A DNA stretch of 6,289 nucleotides. Origin: Candidatus Adiutrix sp. Its GTDB lineage: Bacteria > Desulfobacterota > Desulfarculia > Adiutricales > Adiutricaceae. This document shows, one piece after another, positions 1 to 5,133 of the stretch. The stretch is from positions 1 to 6,289 of the forward strand of contig JAITUX010000227.1 of the NCBI GenBank assembly GCA_031286085.1, given 5' to 3'. Positions within the stretch are counted from its first letter, which is position 1. Each line of letters opens with the position of its first letter. The position numbers were made by a program, and so were the translations under genes. The notes under the pieces were generated by a model that saw only the letters and a program-made list of their open reading frames with translations, had not been told where the DNA came from and made no database searches.

Positions 1-1473
1 CGCCCCCGAGGGCCCGACCCGGTAGGTGTCGCGGTTGGCGTCTTTTTCAAACTGTTCGATGTCTTCGCGCTGGTCTATGTTGGCCAGGGCATAGCGGTAG
101 CCGGCCAGCAGCACTTCCCGCGTTTGCGGGTCAATGGTCCCCTCCTGGGTGAAGGGCTGGCTGGGCCTCAAGAGGGGCACGGGTTGGCCGACCTTCATCT
201 CCTCCGAGGTCAGGATTATTTCGTTGCCGATGCGCAGTTCGGGGTGGTCGCCGCGATTCCGCAAGAGGGTGACGGCGTCGTCCAGCCTGGGCCCGAAGGC
301 GGCGAAAGGTTCCTGGGCGCGCAATTCCGGCCGGGCTTGAAACTGGGCCCGCAGATCTTCCAGGTTGCGGATCATCACCCGGAGGCCGCCGGTTTTGGAC
401 AGGGGGTCGTCCCGGTTGAGCAGGTTTTCAAAACCTTGGCCCAGGGCCTTGGCCCCGTTTTGGAGATCGGCGTAGAGGGTCTTGACGCCGCCGGGTATGC
501 GCTCGCGGTTGTCCTGGCCCTCCAGGCCGTTGCGCCGCCTCAAGGACCCGATAAAGTTGAAGGCGTGTCCGAGCCAGTCCCTTATGTTGGCGAAAAAACG
601 CGAGGCTTTCTTGAGCCCGCTCGGGGGACCCTCGCCGGCCCGGCCCGTGCCTTTAAGGGAAAGGCCCCGGCAGCCGTGTTCCTCCATCTTGAGGAAAAGC
701 ATACCCTTCGGCCCCATGTTCGGCGCCGCGGTGTTGTGGACCTCATTGGCGCCGGGCATGCGGGCGAAGAGCACGGTCTGGCGCTCGTGGGGCATGGGCA
801 CGCCCCGGATGTCCACTCCCCGGGGCTGGCAGCCGGGGTGACCCTGAAAGGCGTCCAGGTGGGAGGATTTCCGCTCATAGGAATTGGCGGCGGTCAGAAA
901 CCGCTCCAGTCGGCGGCCGGGATCCTCCAGGCTGAAGGCCCCCGCCTTGAACAGGGCCGGGGCGGGCGGCCGCCGGCCCGAGGATTCCGAAGCCTTGGCC
1001 GAGCCCAAAGCCTGCAGGAACCACATCACCTTGGCCACTTCGTCCTTGCCGTGGGGCACGGCCTCATCCCCGTTCATGATGCGCTTATACAGGGCCTCGC
1101 CCTCTTTAACGTATAGCTGGATGGTCAGGCCGGGGTTGGGGCCGGGGACGCCGGCCGTGGGCATGAGGGCCGCCTTGAAGTCTCGGCCCTGGCCGATGAA
1201 CACCGGGGCCAGGCCCTCCAAGGGGTGTCGGGACAGCCCCTCCAAGAGGTCAAGCTGCCGGTTCGTCGGGCCTGGGATGCCCATTTCTCCGCGCAGAACC
1301 CTCTCGTCCGCCTGGGGAAAGCGCTGCCGCGATTCGGCCAGCACTTCCTGGGGCGTGCGCAGCGGCGGGGGCTGTAAAACAGGCGGCTGGCCTTGGGGCA
1401 AGGCTTGGCCGCCGGCCGGCTGAATCTCTGGCGGCCCGGTTACGACGGGCGCCTGGATGGCTATTTCACTCAT
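1..1473 (-). CDS. Unrecognised protein, 5' part (491 codons in window), candidate T3SS substrate
   Basis: An ATG at 1473 opens a frame that I translated through to base 1 with no stop, so the 3' end lies outside the window. The start is supported by AAGGAG 7 nt upstream and by a sigma-54-like promoter further up. Residues 1-45 are rich in Pro, Gln and Gly with few hydrophobic runs (it begins MSEIAIQAPVV) and look disordered. There is no classical signal peptide and no clear membrane segment in the part seen. The middle, about residues 190-275, looks like a folded domain, with MPHERQTVLFARMPG at 227-241, EVHNTAAPNMGPKGM at 244-258 and MEEHGCRG at 263-270. Residues 290-400 are mostly charged and probably helical. 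I cannot assign a family or catalytic residues. Position beside T3SS export genes and the unstructured N-terminus fit a secreted effector, needle-tip protein or other substrate. That role is inference; the reading frame is well supported. Confidence 0.85.
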   Translation of the reverse strand, partial: MSEIAIQAPVVTGPPEIQPAGGQALPQGQPPVLQPPPLRTPQEVLAESRQRFPQADERVLRGEMGIPGPTNRQLDLLEGLSRHPLEGLAPVFIGQGRDFKAALMPTAGVPGPNPGLTIQLYVKEGEALYKRIMNGDEAVPHGKDEVAKVMWFLQALGSAKASESSGRRPPAPALFKAGAFSLEDPGRRLERFLTAANSYERKSSHLDAFQGHPGCQPRGVDIRGVPMPHERQTVLFARMPGANEVHNTAAPNMGPKGMLFLKMEEHGCRGLSLKGTGRAGEGPPSGLKKASRFFANIRDWLGHAFNFIGSLRRRNGLEGQDNRERIPGGVKTLYADLQNGAKALGQGFENLLNRDDPLSKTGGLRVMIRNLEDLRAQFQARPELRAQEPFAAFGPRLDDAVTLLRNRGDHPELRIGNEIILTSEEMKVGQPVPLLRPSQPFTQEGTIDPQTREVLLAGYRYALANIDQREDIEQFEKDANRDTYRVGPSGA

Positions 1474-1555
1474 GGTCTTTCTCCTTGGCCGAAAATCTTG
1501 TATTTCCAGACGGCCCCGGTTTCCGGTATTCAAGCGCCTGGGCCGGCCGCTTGGG
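1474..1555 (-). other. Predicted 5' leader of the unknown gene
   Basis: If transcription starts about 12 nt past the -12 element, the leader is roughly 82 nt. It contains an inverted repeat (CAAGCG/CGCTTG arms at 1531-1536 and 1548-1553, 11-nt loop) and a short CCGG-AAA-CCGG element (1516-1526). Both could form hairpins upstream of the ribosome binding site. I see no known riboswitch or attenuator, and no U-tract after either hairpin. In a GC-rich leader these could be chance. Confidence 0.35.
1481..1486 (-). promoter_or_regulatory. Ribosome binding site of the unknown gene
   Basis: AAGGAG on the minus strand, 7 nt before the ATG at 1473. It is the strongest Shine-Dalgarno match in the window apart from that of sctS. 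It fixes both the start and the strand of the gene, against long open frames on the opposite strand. Confidence 0.85.
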
Positions 1556-1566
1556 CTTTAGGTTAA

Positions 1567-1581
1567 GCAAAGGATATGCCA
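1567..1581 (-). promoter_or_regulatory. Sigma-54 (RpoN) -24/-12 promoter
   Basis: The minus strand reads TGGCATATCCTTTGC, followed by TTAA. Against the consensus TGGCACG-N4-TTGC it matches TGGCA in the -24 box and TTGC in the -12 box, with exactly 10 nt between the invariant GG and GC. It points at the gene starting at 1473 and predicts transcription from about 1555. A weak sigma-70 reading (TTGGCT, 17 nt, TATTTA) also exists in the AT-rich stretch just upstream but is a poorer match. Confidence 0.75.
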
Positions 1582-1598
1582 ACGGCATAATTAAATAA

Positions 1599-1611
1599 AA
1601 TCAAATATTTA
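1599..1611 (+). promoter_or_regulatory. Putative IHF binding site
   Basis: AATCAAATATTTA matches the IHF core consensus WATCAANNNNTTR at every defined position. It sits in the AT-rich island at about 1583-1615, centred near -50 from the predicted start. IHF often bends DNA there to bring an upstream-bound activator onto sigma-54 polymerase. In AT-rich DNA the consensus can occur by chance, but its placement is what this promoter type would need. Confidence 0.5.
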
Positions 1612-1642
1612 TTTAGCCAATCGGCCGGGCCGGGCCAGCTGT

Positions 1643-1659
1643 CGCCAACTTTATTGGCG
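1643..1659. promoter_or_regulatory. Perfect dyad, candidate activator (enhancer) site
   Basis: CGCCAACTTTATTGGCG is a perfect inverted repeat with 6-nt arms and a 5-nt spacer, centred near -96 from the predicted sigma-54 start. More half-sites surround it: GCCAA at 1616-1620 and TTGGC at 1667-1671. A dimeric Fis-type helix-turn-helix activator would bind such a dyad. The alternative is a hairpin after the regulator gene acting as a terminator, but no T-run follows it on the minus strand, which makes that less likely. Confidence 0.45.
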
Positions 1660-1699
1660 GTGGCGGTTGGCCCCCCTGGCCCCTGGGCGGCCCCGGCCT

Positions 1700-2953
1700 T
1701 CAGCCCGGCAGCCCCAGCCTCTTCAGTTTTTTGCGCAAGCCCTCCCGGGACAGGCCCAGGCAGAGGGCCGCCCGGGTCTTGTTGCCGTTGCAGCGGGCCA
1801 GGGCGGCCAGCACGGCCTGGCGGGCGGCCTGGTCCAGGGAACCTGGCTCGGGCGGGGCGTTTTCGGCCCCGGCGGCGGCCGGGTTCCCCTCCGCCGGGGG
1901 GGGCGGCGGCGCGGTCAGCCGGGACGACAGGTCGCCGAGCTGCACGGTCTGGCCGATGGTCAAGGCGGCCAGGCGCTCCATCTCGTTGCTCAATTCCCGC
2001 ACATTGCCCGGCCAGGGGTGGGCCATGAGGGCCGCCTGGACCGGGGGGGAAAGTTCCAGCGGGCTCCGCCCCAGCCGGGCGGCGTGCTGGTTCAAAAAAT
2101 GACGGCCCAGGATTAGTATGTCGTCGCCCCGCTGGGCCAGGGGCGGCAGGGTTATTTCGGCCACGTTGAGGCGGTAGTAAAGGTCGGACCGGAACCTCTT
2201 CTCGGCCAGGGCCAAGGTCATGTCCGCGCTGGTGGCGGAAATGACCAGGAGATCCACCTTGATCGACCGGGACGAGCCCAACCGCCGCACCTCGCCCTCC
2301 TGGAGGGCTCGGAGCAGCTTGACCTGGTTGGGCAGGCTCAGGTCGGCCAATTCGTCCAGGAAGAGGGTGCCGCCGCTGGCCGCTTCCATCAAGCCCTTGC
2401 GCTGGTCAACCCCGGTGGCCACGCCCTTTTCCACGCCGAACATTTCGCTCTCGAAGAGGGTCTCCGGCAGGGTCGAACAGTTGACGGCCAGGAAATTGCC
2501 GTCCCGGCGAGGGGAGTTATAGTGGATGAGCTTGGCCACCACCTCCTTGCCGCTGCCGGTGGGTCCCAGGATCAGGGTGTTGATGGGCCGGCGGGCGATG
2601 GACAGGGCCAGAACCCCGGCCCGGCGCAGGGCCGGGCATTGGCCGATCAACTGCCTGGTATTGTAGGTTTCCAGGACGGCCCGGGCCAGAACCTCGTTTT
2701 TGCCGGCCAGGTTTTCCCGGGCCTTGGCCAAATCCCGGTTGCTCTTTTCCAATTCGGCGATGAGCTTTTCCTGGTTCATGGCCCGGGCTTCCAGCTTGAC
2801 CAGCATCAGGCCGAAGGCTTCGGCCAGGCGGGCCAAATCGCCGTCGCTCCGGCCTTCGGCGGTCAGGGCGTAAAGCTTGTCCTCGTCGGCCGGCCGGCCC
2901 CAGGCCAGGTCGTCGCACAGGGAGATCAACAGGTTCATGAGGTCGTTGGTCAT
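1700..2953 (-). CDS. AAA+ sigma-54-type transcriptional activator with Fis-type HTH
   Basis: A 417-residue bacterial enhancer-binding protein. Residues 1-95 lack a receiver, GAF or obvious PAS domain; 45-95 look like a coiled coil (LEARAMNQEKLIAELEKSN and following). The AAA+ domain spans about 100-340. It has Walker A GPTGSGKE (130-137), Walker B LFLDE (197-201), arginine-finger region FRSDLYYRL (254-262) and sensor II WPGNVREL (314-321). A Pro/Ala-rich linker (348-370) leads to a C-terminal helix-turn-helix (about 373-415). The sigma-54-contact loop is unusual: GVATGV at 177-182 instead of GAFTGA, after a conserved SEMFGVEKG. ATPase residues look intact. The gene starts 6 nt after sctU with only a weak ribosome site, so it is probably co-transcribed and coupled. 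The likely job is control of T3SS genes, perhaps of the promoter at 1567-1581; this is inferred from position. Confidence 0.95.
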   Translation of the reverse strand: MTNDLMNLLISLCDDLAWGRPADEDKLYALTAEGRSDGDLARLAEAFGLMLVKLEARAMNQEKLIAELEKSNRDLAKARENLAGKNEVLARAVLETYNTRQLIGQCPALRRAGVLALSIARRPINTLILGPTGSGKEVVAKLIHYNSPRRDGNFLAVNCSTLPETLFESEMFGVEKGVATGVDQRKGLMEAASGGTLFLDELADLSLPNQVKLLRALQEGEVRRLGSSRSIKVDLLVISATSADMTLALAEKRFRSDLYYRLNVAEITLPPLAQRGDDILILGRHFLNQHAARLGRSPLELSPPVQAALMAHPWPGNVRELSNEMERLAALTIGQTVQLGDLSSRLTAPPPPPAEGNPAAAGAENAPPEPGSLDQAARQAVLAALARCNGNKTRAALCLGLSREGLRKKLKRLGLPG

Positions 2954-2959
2954 GTCCGG

Positions 2960-3997
2960 TCACCGCTCCAGGGTCTTCAGCCAGCGCAGCACCTCGGCCA
3001 CCGGGCCCAGGAGGTTGCGGGGGATATAGGCGTCTTCCGCGCCGTCCTCAAAGAGGGAGCGGGCCAAATCCACCTGCCTGAGTATGGGCACCCCGGCCCT
3101 CTTGGCCTCCTCGATCATGCGCCGGGCCAGGTGGCCTTCGCCCTTGGCCAGGATAACCGGCAGGGGGGTGCGGCCCTCTTCGTAATCCAGGGCCACGGCC
3201 ACGTGGGTGGGGTTGGTGATCAGCACCTTGGCCTGGCGCACCCGGCCCACGGAGTTCTGGGCGGCCATTTCCTGGTGCAGCTGCTTGCGCTTGGCCTTGA
3301 TGTGGGGATCGCCCTCCATTTCCTTGTATTCCCGCTTGACCTCGTCCTTGCTCATCATGTTGTCGTGGATGAAAGAGCGGCGCTGCCAGAGATAGTCGGC
3401 CGCGGCGATCAGGGCGAAAGCCGCGGAGGCGTAGATGGCCAAATCCTTGACGGTGGACCCCAGGACAAACCAGACCTGGGCCAGGTCGCCCCGGGGCAGG
3501 ACGAAAAGGTCGGCCCAGTGGCCCGCCAGCACCCGCCAGACCACCAGCCCCAGAACGGCCACCTTGACCACGTTTTTCAGAAATTCAAACAGGCCCTTCT
3601 TGGAAAAGACCTTGTTGAACCATTTCTTAGGATGCAGGTTCTCCAGTTTCGGCAGGGCCGCCTTGAAGGCGAAGAGGAAACCCACCTGGGCCAGGTTGGC
3701 GGCCAGGGCCCCGAAGATGACCAGGGCCAGGAGGGGCAGGAGAATGTTCAGGGCCCCGCCCGCGATGGCCGGAACCAGTTGGGGCAGCGCCTCGGGCCAG
3801 GGCCGGGCGCCCAGTTGGAAGGCCAGGTCGGTCCCTTCGGCCAGAATCCGGTAGATGGCCGGCCAGCGCAGGGTCAGGTAGGCCACCAGGGCCAGGACCA
3901 CGACGGCCGAGGAAACTTCCTGGCTCTTGGCCGTCTGGCCCTTTTCCCGGGCGTCCCGGAGGCGTTTAGCGGTCGGCTGTTCGGTTTTTTCGCTCAT
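2960..3997 (-). CDS. sctU: T3SS export apparatus switch protein SctU (YscU/SpaS/FlhB family)
   Basis: A 345-residue inner-membrane protein that switches substrate specificity of the export gate. The N-terminus MSEKTEQPTAKRLRDAREKG is the family's typical opening. Four hydrophobic stretches follow, at about 29-45, 78-103, 139-157 and 175-200. Next come the cytoplasmic linker MSKDEVKREYKEMEGDPHIK (215-234) and the self-cleavage motif NPTH at 262-265, inside TNPTHVAVALDYEEG. Cleavage between Asn262 and Pro263 is expected from the family. Total length is normal. The ATG at 3997 overlaps the sctT stop (ATGA), giving translational coupling. The frame stays open upstream to 4225, but that extension lies inside sctT and is not protein-like. 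NEIP-type SctV and SYQEL features next door support a non-flagellar (injectisome) system rather than FlhB. Confidence 0.97.
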   Translation of the reverse strand: MSEKTEQPTAKRLRDAREKGQTAKSQEVSSAVVVLALVAYLTLRWPAIYRILAEGTDLAFQLGARPWPEALPQLVPAIAGGALNILLPLLALVIFGALAANLAQVGFLFAFKAALPKLENLHPKKWFNKVFSKKGLFEFLKNVVKVAVLGLVVWRVLAGHWADLFVLPRGDLAQVWFVLGSTVKDLAIYASAAFALIAAADYLWQRRSFIHDNMMSKDEVKREYKEMEGDPHIKAKRKQLHQEMAAQNSVGRVRQAKVLITNPTHVAVALDYEEGRTPLPVILAKGEGHLARRMIEEAKRAGVPILRQVDLARSLFEDGAEDAYIPRNLLGPVAEVLRWLKTLER

Positions 3998-4818
3998 GGC
4001 CAGATTTTTTTCAGGTGAAGGATATCCCCGGTCAGGCCGGTGAAGAGGCCCGGGGCCGTGTCCGCCAGGCGGCTTAAGAGCATGAGGACGATGAACATGG
4101 CCAGGCCGCTCTTTATGGGCATGGCCAATACGTAAACGTTGAGCTGGGAGGCGAAGCGGTTGATGAGGCCCAGGGAGACGTCCACCAGGAGGGCCGCCAG
4201 CACCACCGGGGCGGCCAAAAGGCACATCTGGGTCATCAGTTGGGCCGCCAGGCCGGCTATGAACAGGGCCAGGTCCGGGCTCAGGAGGTCCGGCCGCCAG
4301 GCCGCCGGCGGCCAGAACAGGTAGGTCTCGAAGAAGAGGGCCAGAAAGGCGGTCAGGGCGTGGCTGGCCAGGAAGATATAGACCAGGAACTGGAAGAGAA
4401 AGGAGCCCAAGGGGCTGGTCTCCTCGCCCGAAAGGGGGTCGCTGGCCGAGGCCGAGGAGGCGCCCCGCTGGTTGTCCATGAGAAAGCCGGCGCTCTGGAT
4501 GGCCCAGAAAACCAGGCCCGAGACGTAGGCCAGGATGAAGCCCAGGAAGGATTCCTTCAGCAAAAGGCCCAGGGCCGCCCCCAGGGGCCGGCCGAAAAGC
4601 GCGCCCGCCGGCGTCTGGCCCAGGACGATGGGGTGGACGAAGCAGTAGAGGGCCATCAGGACCGCGGCCTTGATCTGGCTGTTCAAGACGTTTCCGCCCA
4701 GGAAGGGGCTGAAGGCCAGGAAGACGCCCAGGCGGGGGAGGCCCAGAAGGGCCGCCTCCAGGGGTCTTCCCAATCCGGCGGTCATGATTGTTTCCCAGAA
4801 AGGCATTATCTTTTTCAT
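3994..4818 (-). CDS. sctT: T3SS export gate protein SctT (YscT/SpaR/FliR family)
   Basis: A 274-residue polytopic inner-membrane protein that forms the export gate with SctR and SctS. It is largely hydrophobic. Family signatures are QSAGFLMDNQRG (108-119), KESFLGF (88-94) and, near the C-terminus, LVDVSLGLINRF (211-222) running on into QLNVYVLAMPIKS (225-237). Length is typical. I prefer the ATG at 4818 (MKKIMPFW); a TTG two codons upstream at 4824 is possible, as is an ATG at 4806. The upstream AGGCG is a weak ribosome site. sctS ends 40 nt upstream and the sctT stop overlaps the sctU start by 4 nt. Confidence 0.95.
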   Translation of the reverse strand: MKKIMPFWETIMTAGLGRPLEAALLGLPRLGVFLAFSPFLGGNVLNSQIKAAVLMALYCFVHPIVLGQTPAGALFGRPLGAALGLLLKESFLGFILAYVSGLVFWAIQSAGFLMDNQRGASSASASDPLSGEETSPLGSFLFQFLVYIFLASHALTAFLALFFETYLFWPPAAWRPDLLSPDLALFIAGLAAQLMTQMCLLAAPVVLAALLVDVSLGLINRFASQLNVYVLAMPIKSGLAMFIVLMLLSRLADTAPGLFTGLTGDILHLKKIWP

Positions 4819-4832
4819 TTTCAATCGCCTGG

Positions 4833-4850
4833 CCGTCGGCCGGCCGGCGG
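4833..4850. repeat. GC-rich near-perfect inverted repeat in the sctS-sctT gap
   Basis: CCGTCGGCC followed directly by GGCCGGCGG forms an 18-nt inverted repeat with one mismatch, in the 40-nt gap between sctS and sctT and close to the weak sctT ribosome site. It could form a hairpin in the mRNA that lowers or couples sctT translation. CCGG/GGCC runs are common in this GC-rich sequence, so chance is a fair alternative. Confidence 0.35.
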
Positions 4851-4858
4851 ACGAGCCC

Positions 4859-5119
4859 CTAGAGCAGATGGAAGCGGTTGAATATTTCCGCGCTGAAATT
4901 GATTATTTCCGCGGACAGCCAGCCGGAAGTGAGAAAGATGGTCGCCCCCACGCAGATGAGCTTGATGCCGAAGGTCAGGGTCTGCTCCTGGAGCTGGGTT
5001 ATGGCCTGAAACAGGCTCAGCCCCAGGCCCACCACCGAGGCCACCAATATGGGCGGCAGGGAGATGACCAGCACCAGGTACATGGCCTGGGAGGCGTAGT
5101 TCAAGGCGGAATGTTCCAT
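4859..5119 (-). CDS. sctS: T3SS export gate protein SctS (YscS/SpaQ/FliQ family)
   Basis: An 86-residue small inner-membrane protein, the usual length for the family. It has two hydrophobic helices (about 13-38 and 48-73) separated by the conserved loop QAITQLQEQTLTFGIK. In the first helix, LVLVISLPPILVASVVG gives the family's double-proline pattern. It assembles with SctR and SctT into the helical export gate. The start is clear: ATG at 5119 with GAGGAG 8 nt upstream. It follows sctV by 12 nt, where sctR is more usually found. Confidence 0.97.
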   Translation of the reverse strand: MEHSALNYASQAMYLVLVISLPPILVASVVGLGLSLFQAITQLQEQTLTFGIKLICVGATIFLTSGWLSAEIINFSAEIFNRFHLL

Positions 5120-5127
5120 TACAGGCG

Positions 5128-5133
5128 CTCCTC
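5128..5133 (-). promoter_or_regulatory. Ribosome binding site of sctS overlapping the sctV stop
   Basis: The minus strand reads TGAGGAG, so the sctV stop codon forms part of the sctS Shine-Dalgarno sequence (GAGGAG), 8 nt before the sctS ATG. Ribosomes finishing sctV would be placed to start sctS, suggesting coupled translation. Confidence 0.7.

Noticed and set aside
124..1116. Long plus-strand open frame (330 codons) opposite the unknown gene
   Set aside because: It lies in codon register opposite the minus-strand frame, has no ribosome site, and its product is a low-complexity Gly/Ala/Val/His-rich string. The minus strand has a ribosome site, an ATG and a promoter.
1583..1620. Sigma-70 promoter in the AT-rich island
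   Set aside because: The best pair (TTGGCT, 17 nt, TATTTA) is weak at both boxes, while the -24/-12 match just downstream is much better.
1643..1659. Rho-independent terminator after the regulator
   Set aside because: The stem is short (6 bp) and no U-tract follows on the minus strand. A protein-binding dyad fits better, though termination is not excluded.
2522..4018. Long plus-strand open frame (498 codons) antisense to sctU and the regulator
   Set aside because: It covers two clearly identified minus-strand genes and encodes a Gln/Gly/Leu-rich string with no recognisable motif. It is a by-product of high GC and few antisense stops.
3998..4225. N-terminal extension of sctU (76 residues)
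   Set aside because: The segment overlaps sctT in another frame and reads as Pro/Gly/His-rich nonsense. The family's usual start MSEKTEQPTAKRLR begins exactly at 3997 in an ATGA overlap.
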